DNA of 64,000 nt, taken from assembly GCF_013344475.1 (NCBI RefSeq), contig NZ_JABUOU010000011.1, positions 62,001-126,000 on the forward strand, given 5' to 3'. The notes below the pieces were generated by a model. It saw only the letters and a program-made list of their open reading frames with translations. It was not told where the DNA came from and ran no database searches. Positions 17,640 through 26,427 of the stretch are shown one piece after another. Every line of letters starts with the position of its first letter. The stretch's first letter is position 1. The position numbers and the translations under genes are program-made. The DNA comes from Martelella limonii. Its GTDB lineage: Bacteria; Pseudomonadota; Alphaproteobacteria; Rhizobiales; Rhizobiaceae.

Positions 17640-19915
17640 GACATCGCCTTGGCGCGTTCGGCAAGCGTATTGGCCTGACGGCGGCCACCCTCGTAGGGCG
17701 GAAGCCATTCCTGCTCGGTATCGCCGAGTTCGACGGCGGCATGCAGCGTCCAGTAGGGGTCGGCCAGATGCGGACGGGCCAGCAGGACAAGATCGGCGCG
17801 TCCGGCCATCAGGATCGAGTTGACGTGGTCGGGATCATAGATATTGCCTGCGACCATCGTCGGCAGGTGAAGGTCGTTGCGCACCCGGTCCGAGAACGGC
17901 ACCTGGAACATGCGGCCATAGACCGGCTTTTCATCCCTGGTGGTCTGGCCGGAGGAAACGTTGATGGCATCGGCGCCGGCTTCCTTGAACGCGGATGCGA
18001 TCTGGACGGCCTCTTCCGGATCGACACCCTCCTCGCCGACCCAGTCATGGGCGGAGATGCGCACCGTCATCGGCTTTTCGGCCGGCCAGGTCGCACGCAT
18101 GGCGGCAAAGACTTCGAGCGGGAAGCGCAGCCGGTTTTCAAGGCTGCCGCCATAGTCGTCCTCGCGCCTGTTGGTGACGGGCGAGATGAAGGAGGCAAGA
18201 AGATAGCCGTGGGCGGCATGCATCTCGATCATGTCGAAGCCGGCTTCGTCGGCGGCCTTGACGGCGGCCACGAACTGGTCGCGCACCATGTCCATATCGG
18301 CCCGGTCCATCGGCTTCGGCGTCTGGCTTTCAGGCGTGTAGGGAATGGCCGAGGCCGAAATCAGCGGCCAGTTGCCTTCCTTCAGCGGCTTGTCCATGCC
18401 TTCCCAGGCAACCCGCGTCGAGCCCTTGCGGCCCGCATGGCCGATCTGGGCGCAGATCTTCGCATCCGTCTCCTGATGGACGAAATCGGTGAGCCGCTTC
18501 CAGAGCGGAACCTCTTCGCGCGTGATGCAGGGGCAGCCCGAGGTGATCCGGCCTTCCTTCGATACGCACAGCATTTCGGTGAAAACCAGCCCTGCGCCGC
18601 CCTTGGCGCGTTCGGCGTAATGCACGAAATGCCAGTCGTTGGGCTTGCCGTCCTTCGCCTTGTACTGGGCCATCGGCGAAACCACGACGCGGTTTTTCAG
18701 ATCCATGTCGCGCAGCTTGAACGGCGCGAACATCGGCCGCCGTGTCGACTGGCTGCCGGCCTTGTTCTGGAACCAGGCCTCGGCGGTTCCCAGCCATTCA
18801 GGATCACGCAGGCGCAGGTTTTCATGGCCGATGCGCTGCGAGCGGGTCAGCAGCGAATAGTTGAACTGCATCATGTCGAGGTCGAGGTAGCGTTCGACCT
18901 CCTCAAACCATTCGGTGGAGTTGCGGGCAGCCGAGGTGACGCGCAGCACCTGCAGCTTGCGCTCGGCCTCGTAATCGTCGAGCGCCTTGTCGATCGGCTT
19001 GCCGGAATTCAGCTCGTCGGCAAGGGCTGCCGCACTTTCCATGCCGAGCTTGGTGCCGGAGCCGATCGAGAAATGCGCGGTCGCGGACGCATCGCCCAGC
19101 AGCACGACATTGTCGAAATGCCAGTTTTCGCAGACGACGCGGGGAAACTGGATCCATGCCGAGCCGCGAATATGGTTGGCATTCGTCATCAGGCTGTGGC
19201 CGCCGAGGTGGCGGGCGAAAATCTTCTCGCAGGTGGCGATGCTCTCCTGCTGGCTCATCGTTCCAAAGCCGTAAGCCTCGTAAACCTCCGGCCCGCACTC
19301 GACGATGAAGGTCGCGGTATCGTCATTGAACTGGTAGGCGTGGGCCCAGATCCAGCCCTTCTCGGTCTTTTCGAAGATGAAGGTGAAGGCGTCGTCGAAC
19401 TTCTGCTTGGTGCCGAGCCAGACGAAGTGGTTGCGCCGCATGTCGATCATCGGCTTGAACTCATCCTCGTAAAGCGCACGGGTGCGCGAGTTCAGGCCGT
19501 CGGCGGCGATCACCAGATCGTTTTCGGCGCGCAGTTTCTCGATGCCGTCCTTGTCGATATCGCTTTCGAATGCGATGTTGACGCCGAGTTCGCGGGCGCG
19601 CTCCTGCAGCACGATCAGAAGCTTCATGCGGCCGATGCCGCAGAAACCGTGGCCGCCCGACGTCATGCTTTCCTCGCCGCGCACCACCTTGACGTCGTCC
19701 CAATAGGCGAAATTGTCGCGGATCGACTGCACCACGACCGGGTCATTGCCCTTGAAGTTCTCCAGCGTCTCGTCGGAAAACACCACGCCCCAGCCGAACG
19801 TGTCGTTATGGCGGTTGCGCTCGTAAACGGTGATGTCATGACTGGCATCCCGAAGCTTCATCGAAATGGCGAAGTAAAGACCGGAGGGCCCGCCTCCCAG
19901 AACTGCGATTTTCAT
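17636..19915 (-). CDS. aryl-CoA flavin monooxygenase/old-yellow-enzyme fusion (2-aminobenzoyl-CoA or salicylyl-CoA type)
   Basis: Two-domain flavoenzyme of 759 residues. The N-terminal part (1 to about 385) is a class A FAD monooxygenase: GGGPSG at 8-13, the DG motif AADGLNS near 139 and the GD motif LLGDASATAHF near 274. The C-terminal part (about 395-759) is an old-yellow-enzyme reductase with MFAPFKLRDMDLKNRVVVSP, HAAHGYLLASFISP and RREDDYGGSLENR. This fusion and size (about 83 kDa) match 2-aminobenzoyl-CoA monooxygenase/reductase of Azoarcus evansii; homologues are also named salicylyl-CoA 5-hydroxylase/oxidoreductase. AGGGGAATCCGAAC precedes the ATG. First gene of the minus-strand arm, facing the ligase arm. 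Confidence 0.88.
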   Translation of the reverse strand: MKIAVLGGGPSGLYFAISMKLRDASHDITVYERNRHNDTFGWGVVFSDETLENFKGNDPVVVQSIRDNFAYWDDVKVVRGEESMTSGGHGFCGIGRMKLLIVLQERARELGVNIAFESDIDKDGIEKLRAENDLVIAADGLNSRTRALYEDEFKPMIDMRRNHFVWLGTKQKFDDAFTFIFEKTEKGWIWAHAYQFNDDTATFIVECGPEVYEAYGFGTMSQQESIATCEKIFARHLGGHSLMTNANHIRGSAWIQFPRVVCENWHFDNVVLLGDASATAHFSIGSGTKLGMESAAALADELNSGKPIDKALDDYEAERKLQVLRVTSAARNSTEWFEEVERYLDLDMMQFNYSLLTRSQRIGHENLRLRDPEWLGTAEAWFQNKAGSQSTRRPMFAPFKLRDMDLKNRVVVSPMAQYKAKDGKPNDWHFVHYAERAKGGAGLVFTEMLCVSKEGRITSGCPCITREEVPLWKRLTDFVHQETDAKICAQIGHAGRKGSTRVAWEGMDKPLKEGNWPLISASAIPYTPESQTPKPMDRADMDMVRDQFVAAVKAADEAGFDMIEMHAAHGYLLASFISPVTNRREDDYGGSLENRLRFPLEVFAAMRATWPAEKPMTVRISAHDWVGEEGVDPEEAVQIASAFKEAGADAINVSSGQTTRDEKPVYGRMFQVPFSDRVRNDLHLPTMVAGNIYDPDHVNSILMAGRADLVLLARPHLADPYWTLHAAVELGDTEQEWLPPYEGGRRQANTLAERAKAMS

Positions 19916-19946
19916 GTTCGGATTCCCCTGTCGCTGTGCGTGGTCT

Positions 19947-19981
19947 TTTCAAGAAAATTAATTTGAACTTAAAATAAAATG
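19947..19981 (-). promoter_or_regulatory. AT-rich element upstream of the monooxygenase gene, shared with the ABC importer
   Basis: Read on the minus strand the element contains TATTTTAAGTT, then about 12 bases, then CTTGAA, ending some 30 bases before the monooxygenase start. The plus strand at 24122-24155, upstream of the importer, has TATTTTAAGTT and CTTGAA in the same order with a spacer two bases shorter. Both are oriented the same way relative to their genes. It also holds the inverted pair TTCAA-N10-TTGAA. Confidence 0.5.
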
Positions 19982-20083
19982 GGATTGGCGGTGGTGTCAA
20001 GCGCAGCTTGTCGTCTGAATGCGCACCCATGCTTTTCAAGGTTACGGGCGCATCGGTCGATCATCCCTCCTCCCCCGCCAACA

Positions 20084-20233
20084 TCATCCTCGGGCTTGAC
20101 CCGAGGATCTAAGCACCTCTCCCTACGAAAAGAGCGGGCGGGAAGGGTTTTAGCGGGGCGGTCGCGGCGTGGACACCGCGAACACCGCTCGCGACCGACG
20201 TGATTGAATCCTCGGGTCAAGCCCGAGGATGAC
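20084..20233. repeat. paired palindromic repeat, family A
   Basis: Hairpin TCATCCTCGGGC...CCGAGGATCT (20084-20110) and the inverted partner at 20206-20233, about 95 bases apart. It lies in the 456-base divergent gap between the two arms of the aromatic-CoA locus. Confidence 0.8.
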
Positions 20234-20275
20234 GCAGAAGGGGTGGCAGCGGGCCTGCGCGAATGAAAAGCTGAA

Positions 20276-20293
20276 TATTTCAATATTGAAATA
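20276..20293. promoter_or_regulatory. perfect 18-bp palindrome, probable MarR operator
   Basis: TATTTCAATATTGAAATA is its own reverse complement. It overlaps the -35 box of the promoter at 20286-20314, the position of a repressor site. Size and AT-rich symmetry suit a MarR dimer, and a MarR gene lies in the locus. Confidence 0.6.
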
Positions 20294-20314
20294 ACAAATC
20301 GCCTCCTTTATGAT
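20286..20314 (+). promoter_or_regulatory. near-consensus promoter of the thioesterase-ligase operon
   Basis: TTGAAA (20286-20291), a 17-base spacer and TATGAT (20309-20314) form a strong sigma-70 promoter 58 bases before the first start codon of the plus-strand arm. Confidence 0.65.
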
Positions 20315-20371
20315 TTTTGTCAAACCGGAAATGCCGGTGAAAACATGCGTGCTCGAAACAGGGGAAAGAAA

Positions 20372-20788
20372 ATGCCGTTTGAAACCTCCCAGACCCTGCG
20401 GTTCGGCGATTGCGACCTGACCGGTATCGCTTATCACCCGGCCTATTTCTCGATGCTGGTCGAGGTCAACCGCGCCATGTTCGCATCCTTTGGCATCACC
20501 TGGGAAGAGATGATGATGAAGCGCAATCTCGGCATGCCTGTGCTGAAGATGGAGATCGGCTTCGAAAAGCCGGCGCGGTTCGGCGATGTCCTGGATTTTG
20601 CGATGCATGTGCGCCGCATCGGCACCTCCTCGCTCGACCTCGAAACCTTCGCCCGCGTTGATGGCGAGGTCATCTGGTCGGTGCGCCAGCGCATCGTGCT
20701 CACCTCGACCGAAAACCACAGATCGACACCCTGGCCGGACGATATCCGCGCCGGGCTTGAAACCTATATGGACGCGCCGCCAGCCTGA
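20372..20788 (+). CDS. acyl-CoA thioesterase, 4-hydroxybenzoyl-CoA thioesterase family
   Basis: Hot-dog-fold thioesterase of 138 residues. The motif LRFGDCDLTGIAYHPAYF contains the conserved acidic residue and the GIAYHPAYF helix start of the 4HBT (YbgC-like) family. The ATG at 20372 follows GGGGAAAG; the frame is open nine codons earlier without a better site. First gene of the plus-strand arm, 50 bases before the ligase. It may release the free aromatic acid or rescue CoA from dead-end thioesters. Confidence 0.85.
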   Translation: MPFETSQTLRFGDCDLTGIAYHPAYFSMLVEVNRAMFASFGITWEEMMMKRNLGMPVLKMEIGFEKPARFGDVLDFAMHVRRIGTSSLDLETFARVDGEVIWSVRQRIVLTSTENHRSTPWPDDIRAGLETYMDAPPA

Positions 20789-20838
20789 CGTAAAAAAGAA
20801 ACAGGCAGCGTTACTCAAAAAAATAACGGGAACAGACC

Positions 20839-22461
20839 ATGCCTCAGCAACTCCGGCCCTCCGGCCATACCGACAGCTTCGCCCGCGACAACCTGCCGCC
20901 GATGGACAGCTGGCCGGACCTTCTCCTCGAAGGGTTTGAATATCCAGACCGGCTCAATGCCGGCGTAGAGCTGACCGACGCGATGGTCGATCGCGGTTTC
21001 GGCGACCATATCGCCCTGATCGGCAATGGCCGCCGGCGGACCTACAAGGAAATGACGGACTGGACCAATCGGCTCGCCCATGCGCTGGTCGACGATCTCG
21101 GCGTCAAGCCCGGCAACCGGGTGCTGATCCGCTCCGCCAACAATCCCGCCATGGTCGCCTGCTGGCTTGCCGCCACCAAGGCCGGCGCCGTGGTGATCAA
21201 CACCATGCCGATGCTGCGCGCCGGCGAGCTTGCCAAATATATCGACAAGGCCGAGATCGAATTCGCGCTCTGCGATACGCGGCTGATGGAAGAGTTGGTG
21301 GCCTGCGCCAAGGAAAGCCGGTTCCTGAAGAAGGTCATCGGCTTTGACGGCACCGCCAATCACGATGCCGAACTCGACCGGCTAGCGCTGGAAAAGCCGG
21401 TGAAATTCAATGCCGTCGACACCGCGCAGGACGATGTCGCGCTTCTGGGCTTCACCTCCGGCTCGACCGGGGACCCGAAGGCGACCATGCATTTCCACCG
21501 CGACCTGCTGATCATCGCCGATGGCTACGCGAAAAGCGTGCTGAAGGTGACGCCGGAAGATGTGTTCATCGGCTCGCCGCCACTCGCTTTCACCTTCGGG
21601 CTTGGCGGACTTGCGGTGTTTCCGCTCCGCTTCGGGGCGGCGGCCACGCTTCTGGAAGTCGCCTCGCCGCCGAACATGATCGAGATCATCCAGAAATACC
21701 GCGCCACCGTCTGCTTTACCGCGCCGACCGCCTATCGCGTGATGCTGCAAGCCATGGAAGATGGCGCGGACCTTTCGAGCCTGCGCGCCGCGGTCTCCGC
21801 CGGCGAGACCCTGCCCGCACCGGTCTACGAGGCCTGGATCAAGAAGACCGGCAAGCCGATGCTCGACGGCATCGGCTCCACCGAGATGCTCCACATCTTC
21901 ATCACCAACCGCTTCGACGACCACCGTCCGGCCTGTACCGGCAAGCCGGTGGAGGGCTATGAGGCGAAGGTGCTTGCCGAAGACGGTTCGGAAGCGCCGC
22001 GCGGCACGATGGGACGGCTTGCCGTGCGCGGACCGGCCGGCTGCCGCTATCTCTTTGGCGAGCGCCAGGGCGAATATGTCGAGGGCGGCTGGAACATCAC
22101 CGGCGATACCTTCGTCCACGACGAAGACGGCTATTTCCACTTTGCCGCGCGCAATGACGATATCATCGTATCGGCGGGCTACAACATTGCCGGTCCCGAG
22201 GTCGAGGCGGCGCTCCTGCGCCATCCCGCCGTCTCGGAATGCGGTGTGATCGGCGCGCCCGACGAGGCCCGCGGCCAGATCGTCGAGGCGCATATCGTGC
22301 TCGCCGAAGGACATGACGCCAGCGATGTGCTTGTGAAAGAGCTTCAGGATTATGTGAAGGCGACCATCGCGCCCTACAAATATCCGCGCAGCATCAAGTT
22401 CGTGAACACGCTGCCGAAGACCTCCACCGGCAAGATCCAGCGGTTCCGCCTGCAGTCCTGA
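20839..22461 (+). CDS. aromatic acid-CoA ligase (benzoate/2-aminobenzoate-CoA ligase type)
   Basis: ANL-superfamily enzyme of 540 residues that would activate a carboxylic acid with ATP and CoA. Motifs: P-loop TSGSTGDPKATMH near 206-218, GSTEMLHIF in the middle, the TGD hinge region (NITGDTFV) and catalytic Lys532 in KTSTGKIQRFRL. The N-terminal layout (LLLEGFEYPDRLNAG) is that of benzoate-CoA and 2-aminobenzoate-CoA ligases. Being divergent from an aryl-CoA monooxygenase/reductase, it is the probable entry enzyme of the pathway. Exact substrate is not determinable by eye. Confidence 0.85.
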   Translation: MPQQLRPSGHTDSFARDNLPPMDSWPDLLLEGFEYPDRLNAGVELTDAMVDRGFGDHIALIGNGRRRTYKEMTDWTNRLAHALVDDLGVKPGNRVLIRSANNPAMVACWLAATKAGAVVINTMPMLRAGELAKYIDKAEIEFALCDTRLMEELVACAKESRFLKKVIGFDGTANHDAELDRLALEKPVKFNAVDTAQDDVALLGFTSGSTGDPKATMHFHRDLLIIADGYAKSVLKVTPEDVFIGSPPLAFTFGLGGLAVFPLRFGAAATLLEVASPPNMIEIIQKYRATVCFTAPTAYRVMLQAMEDGADLSSLRAAVSAGETLPAPVYEAWIKKTGKPMLDGIGSTEMLHIFITNRFDDHRPACTGKPVEGYEAKVLAEDGSEAPRGTMGRLAVRGPAGCRYLFGERQGEYVEGGWNITGDTFVHDEDGYFHFAARNDDIIVSAGYNIAGPEVEAALLRHPAVSECGVIGAPDEARGQIVEAHIVLAEGHDASDVLVKELQDYVKATIAPYKYPRSIKFVNTLPKTSTGKIQRFRLQS

Positions 22462-22472
22462 GAGGCCCCCCA

Positions 22473-22880
22473 ATGACATTCGAGATGAAGCAGAAAGTCC
22501 TGTTCAAGCACTGCGATCCGGCCGGGATCGTGTTCTTCCCCCGCTATTTCGAGATGATGAACGACTGCGTCGAGGCCTTCTTTTCGGATGTTCTGGAATG
22601 GCCCTTTGAGAGCTTTGTCGGCCGCGAGGGCGTGCCGACGGCGTCGATCGAGACGAATTTCGTCGCGCCGAGCCTGCATGGCGATCACCTCTTGATCGCC
22701 CTTGTGGTCGAGCGTGTCGGCAAGACCTCGTTTTCCTACCGGATGACGGCGCATTGCGGGGAGCAAAAACGGTTCGAGACCAGGGCGCGGCTCGTCTTCG
22801 TCAATGATCGCGGCCGTCCGCAACCCTGGCCGGATGCGATCAAGGCAAAGCTCGAACGGCAACTGGAGCCAGCGGCATGA
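22473..22880 (+). CDS. acyl-CoA thioesterase, 4HBT family, second copy
   Basis: Hot-dog-fold thioesterase of 135 residues with VLFKHCDPAGIVFFPRYFEM, the classic 4-hydroxybenzoyl-CoA thioesterase motif including the catalytic Asp of CDPAG. It differs clearly from the first thioesterase of the operon (CDLTGIAYHPAYF), so the two may handle different thioesters. Eleven bases after the ligase and overlapping the next gene by ATGA. Confidence 0.87.
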   Translation: MTFEMKQKVLFKHCDPAGIVFFPRYFEMMNDCVEAFFSDVLEWPFESFVGREGVPTASIETNFVAPSLHGDHLLIALVVERVGKTSFSYRMTAHCGEQKRFETRARLVFVNDRGRPQPWPDAIKAKLERQLEPAA

Positions 22881-23755
22881 CCAGCGATCGCGATGCCTTT
22901 CGCGCCTACGACGAAAACGGGCTCAACACCCAGTACAATGCGCGCGACAGCGTGCCCGCCTTCGGCGCTTATGCCAGGCGCTGGCAGGCTGAAAGCGAGA
23001 CGGCGACAGCCGGGCTCGACTGCACGCTTGATGTGCCCTTCGGCGACAGCGACGCCGAAAAGCTCGACATCTTCCCTGGCGCCGGTGGCGGGCCGTCGCC
23101 GGTGCTGGTGTTCTATCACGGCGGCTACTGGCGCTCGACGGACAAATCCTGGTACCGCTTCCTCGCCCGGCCCTTTGTGGAACGGGGCGTCACCGTGGTT
23201 CTGCCCAATTACGGTCTCTGCCCGGCCGTCACCATGGACACGATCGCAGACCAATGCCGCCGTTCGTTCGAGTGGATCTGGCGCAATGCCGCCTCCTATG
23301 GCGGCGATGAGGCGCGCATCTTCGTCTCCGGCCATTCGGCCGGCGGCCAGATTGCCGGCATGCTGCTCGGCGCCGACTGGTCCGGGCTCGGCGCGGTGTC
23401 CGGCTATCCGATCAAGGGCGTGACCACGGTGAGCGGCCTGTTCGACCTCGAGCCGATCCGGCATACCAACCTCAATGCCGATCTTGCCATGGATCAGGAA
23501 GCCGCGCGCCGCAACAGCCCGCTCGACCTGCCGCTGCCAGCCAGGATTCCACCGGTGATCGCCGCCGTCGGCGCGCTGGAAAGCGACGAATTCCACCGGC
23601 AGAACCAGCTCTATGCCGGCCATATCAGAGCGGCAGGCGGCGCCTGTGACGCGCTTGCGGTTGCCGGCCACCACCACTATTCGATCCTCGACGCCATGGC
23701 CAATCCGTGCCACCGGTTCGGAAAAATGGTTCTCGAACAAATCGGCGTCGCGTAA
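22877..23755 (+). CDS. alpha/beta hydrolase, kynurenine formamidase-like
   Basis: Serine hydrolase of 292 residues. HGGYW at 81-85 forms the oxyanion hole, Ser154 in SGHSAGG is the nucleophile, and a late His in AGHHHYSILD completes the triad. The N-terminal QYNARDSVP is typical of the arylformamidase/carboxylesterase group. Coupled to the second thioesterase by ATGA. If the locus degrades 2-aminobenzoate, a formamidase-like enzyme would link it to tryptophan catabolism, but hydrolysis of a ring-derived intermediate is equally possible. Confidence 0.82.
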   Translation: MTSDRDAFRAYDENGLNTQYNARDSVPAFGAYARRWQAESETATAGLDCTLDVPFGDSDAEKLDIFPGAGGGPSPVLVFYHGGYWRSTDKSWYRFLARPFVERGVTVVLPNYGLCPAVTMDTIADQCRRSFEWIWRNAASYGGDEARIFVSGHSAGGQIAGMLLGADWSGLGAVSGYPIKGVTTVSGLFDLEPIRHTNLNADLAMDQEAARRNSPLDLPLPARIPPVIAAVGALESDEFHRQNQLYAGHIRAAGGACDALAVAGHHHYSILDAMANPCHRFGKMVLEQIGVA

Positions 23756-23850
23756 GTCAAGTTGGCAATAAGTTTAATTTTAAAATAGTTTCAGATTTTT
23801 TCGCTTTGCGAGGTTTGAGTGAGGCGGGCATCTGCGCCTTCTTCTTCAGC

Positions 23851-23990
23851 GTCATCCTCGGGCTTGACCCGAGGATCCAATCACGTCTGCCGCGACAGGT
23901 TTTAGAGGGTTAAGGACAGCGTCAGCCCTTGTCACTCTCGCCGCTCGTGATGGCATTTGGTTAGATCCTCGGGTCAAGCCCGAGGATGAC
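23851..23990. repeat. paired palindromic repeat, family A
   Basis: Opposed hairpins at 23851-23880 and 23964-23990 (stem ATCCTCGGG/CCCGAGGAT, loop CTTGA or TCAAG). It lies within the 530-base gap between the hydrolase and the ABC importer, separating the enzyme operon from the transport operon. An AT-rich stretch at 23758-23795 containing the palindrome ATTTTAAAAT precedes it. Confidence 0.8.
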
Positions 23991-24121
23991 GCCGAGAGAT
24001 GGAAGAGGCAACGGCTGAGGGCAAGGGCCAGCGATAGCGTCGTGTCATCCTGCCAGAAACAAATTCTGAAACGCTGCCGCGTCGCAACCCAACCGTCTCA
24101 AAGAAAACGAAGTTCATGCGC

Positions 24122-24155
24122 AGATTATTTTAAGTTTGATGTAATACTTGAATTG
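24122..24155 (+). promoter_or_regulatory. AT-rich element upstream of the ABC importer, shared with the monooxygenase gene
   Basis: TATTTTAAGTT followed by CTTGAA, the same two blocks and order as at 19981-19947 on the other strand. It is about 130 bases before the binding-protein start. It implies a common regulator for enzyme and transporter genes. Confidence 0.5.
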
Positions 24156-24285
24156 TGTCAGCTTAACCCCCAACGGCTTATCATGGCGACACGCTTCGAC
24201 TAGACTGCCCCCATGGGCACGAGGGGCGTTGCCTTTGGCCGAGACGAATTCCGAAGGAATCGTGAACAACAAGATGGGGATAAAC

Positions 24286-25437
24286 ATGAAATTCAGCACT
24301 CTTCTGAAAAGCGGCGTGATGGCGCTCGCAATCGGTGTTGCGGGCATGGCCCACGCAGACCCGGTCAAGGTCGGGCTCATCACCACATTGTCCGGCGGCG
24401 GCGCGTCGCTCGGCACCGACACGCGCGACGGCTTCATGCTGGCGCTGAAACAGGCCGGCGATGCTGCATCCGACATCGAGGTTGTAGTCGAGGACGACCA
24501 GCAGAAGCCCGACGTCGCCGTCCAGATCGCCGACAAGATGATCCAGTCCGACAAGGTCGACGTCCTGACCGGCATCGTCTGGTCGAACCTTGCCATGGCA
24601 GTGGTGCCGTCCGCAGTCGCGCAGGGCAAGTTCTACCTGTCGACCAACGCGGCGCCCTCGCAGCTTGCCGGCGCCGGCTGCAATCCGAAATATTTCGCGG
24701 TCAGCTACCAGAACGACAATCTTCACGAAGCCGCAGGCGCCTACGCCACCCAGGAAGGCATCAAGAAGATCTTCATCATGGCGCCCAACTATCCGGCGGG
24801 CAAGGATTCGCTCACCGGCTTCAAGCGCTTCTATGATGGCGACGTCGTCAAGGAAGTCTACACCCAGCTCGGCGCGACCGACTATGCCGCCGAGATCGCA
24901 CAGATCCGCGACAGCGACGCCGATGCGGTGTTCTTCTTCCTGCCGGGCGGCATGGGCATTTCCTTCATGAAGCAATATGCCGAATCCGGCGTCGACAAGC
25001 CGCTGATCGGCCCGGCCTTCAGCTTCAGCCAGGACATCCTTCCGGCCATGGGCGATGCCGCGATCGGCGTCAAGAACACCTCCGATTGGTCGCCCGATCT
25101 CGACAACGAGGCCAACAAGGCCTTCGTCGAAGGCTTCGAGGCAGAATATGGCCGCCTGCCCTCGCTTTACGCCGCGCAGAGCTATGACACCGCAAACCTG
25201 CTGCTGTCGGCGGTTGCCGCTGCCGATGTTGCAGATGCGGATGCCTTCCGCACGGCGCTCGCCGCTGCCGATTTCGACAGCGTCCGCGGCAATTTCAAGT
25301 TCGGCCCGAACCAGCATCCGATCCAGAACTTCGTGGTCCGCGAAGTGATCGATGACAATGGCGTGCTGACGAACAAGCTCGTTGGCACCGTGATGACCGA
25401 TCACGCCGACGCCTACGCTGCCGAGTGCAAGATGTAA
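24286..25437 (+). CDS. ABC transporter substrate-binding protein, LIV/HAAT type
   Basis: Periplasmic binding protein of 383 residues with a Sec signal peptide (MKFSTLLKSGVMALAIGVAG, cleavage after AHA near residue 24). The mature N-terminus DPVKVGLITTLSGGGASLG and AVVPSAVAQGKFYLSTNAAPSQ are typical of the branched-chain amino acid/amide/aromatic acid binding family (Peripla_BP_6). GGGGA lies 8 bases before the ATG. First gene of a complete importer operon directly downstream of aromatic-CoA genes, so an aromatic acid or its precursor is the likely ligand. Confidence 0.88.
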   Translation: MKFSTLLKSGVMALAIGVAGMAHADPVKVGLITTLSGGGASLGTDTRDGFMLALKQAGDAASDIEVVVEDDQQKPDVAVQIADKMIQSDKVDVLTGIVWSNLAMAVVPSAVAQGKFYLSTNAAPSQLAGAGCNPKYFAVSYQNDNLHEAAGAYATQEGIKKIFIMAPNYPAGKDSLTGFKRFYDGDVVKEVYTQLGATDYAAEIAQIRDSDADAVFFFLPGGMGISFMKQYAESGVDKPLIGPAFSFSQDILPAMGDAAIGVKNTSDWSPDLDNEANKAFVEGFEAEYGRLPSLYAAQSYDTANLLLSAVAAADVADADAFRTALAAADFDSVRGNFKFGPNQHPIQNFVVREVIDDNGVLTNKLVGTVMTDHADAYAAECKM

Positions 25438-25512
25438 GGTCCCGCAGGGCCTTTTGCCGGGCTGGCGCTGACGCGCCGGCCCCTCACTCCACATCTTTCG
25501 AAGGAGGAGCGG

Positions 25513-26427
25513 GTGTCGCTCTTTGTCGAACAGGCCCTGAACGGCCTGCAGTACGGCATGATGCTGTTCCTGATGGCGGCCGGCCTGACGCTGGTCTTCG
25601 GCGTCATGGGGCTGATCAATCTCGCTCACGGCTCGCTTTTCATGGTCGGCGCATTCGCCTGCGCCTTCGGGGCGGCGGCGACCGGCCACTACTGGCTCGG
25701 CCTTGCCGCAAGCCTGCTGGTTTCCGCCGGCGTCGGCGCGCTGATCGAGGTCGGCATCATCCGCAAGCTTTATGCCCGCAATCATCTCGACCAGGTGCTG
25801 GCGACCTTCGCGCTGATCCTGGTGTTTTCGGAAGGCACACGATGGGTCTTCGGGTCCTTCCCGCTCTATCTCAACCTGCCCAACCTGCTGTCCGGGGCCG
25901 TCACTCTGCCCGGCGGGCTGCAATATCCGATGTTCCGCCTCGTCATCATCGGTTTCGGCATCGCGATCGCGATCGGGCTCTGGCTGCTGATCGCGCGCAC
26001 GCGGCTCGGCATCCGCATCCGCGCCGGTGAGGCCGACCGGGAAATGATTGCCGCACTCGGCGTCGATATTGCGGCGCTCTATACCATCGTCTTCGCGCTG
26101 GGCGCGGCGCTTGCGGGCTTTGCCGGCGCGCTGGTCGGCTCGATCCAGTCGGTGCAGGTCGGCATGGGCGAACCGGTGCTGATCCTCGCCTTCGTCGTGG
26201 TCGTCATCGGCGGCATCGGGTCGATCAAGGGCGCGCTGATCGGCGCGCTGCTTGTGGGGATGACGGACACGCTCGGCAAGGCGCTGCTGCCGTCCCTGTT
26301 CGCAGCACTCGGCGGCGGTGCCGGCGCCAATGCCATGGGGGCGACCGTCGCCTCGATGCTGATCTACATCCTGATGGCCGTGGTCCTGGTTATCCGCCCG
26401 CAGGGCCTGTTCGGGGCAAGAGCATGA
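25513..26427 (+). CDS. LIV-type ABC transporter permease (LivH-like)
   Basis: Inner-membrane permease of 304 residues with about eight hydrophobic helices. Family segments are ALNGLQYGMMLFLMAAGLTL and FAGALVGSIQSVQVGMGEP, the latter before the cytoplasmic coupling loop. Starts with GTG preceded by AAGGAGGAGCGG, a strong ribosome binding site. The end overlaps the next permease by ATGA. Confidence 0.92.
   Translation: MSLFVEQALNGLQYGMMLFLMAAGLTLVFGVMGLINLAHGSLFMVGAFACAFGAAATGHYWLGLAASLLVSAGVGALIEVGIIRKLYARNHLDQVLATFALILVFSEGTRWVFGSFPLYLNLPNLLSGAVTLPGGLQYPMFRLVIIGFGIAIAIGLWLLIARTRLGIRIRAGEADREMIAALGVDIAALYTIVFALGAALAGFAGALVGSIQSVQVGMGEPVLILAFVVVVIGGIGSIKGALIGALLVGMTDTLGKALLPSLFAALGGGAGANAMGATVASMLIYILMAVVLVIRPQGLFGARA

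Noticed and set aside
17741-19966. Long open frame antisense to the monooxygenase/OYE gene
   Set aside because: Same GC artefact; no start signal or domain seen.
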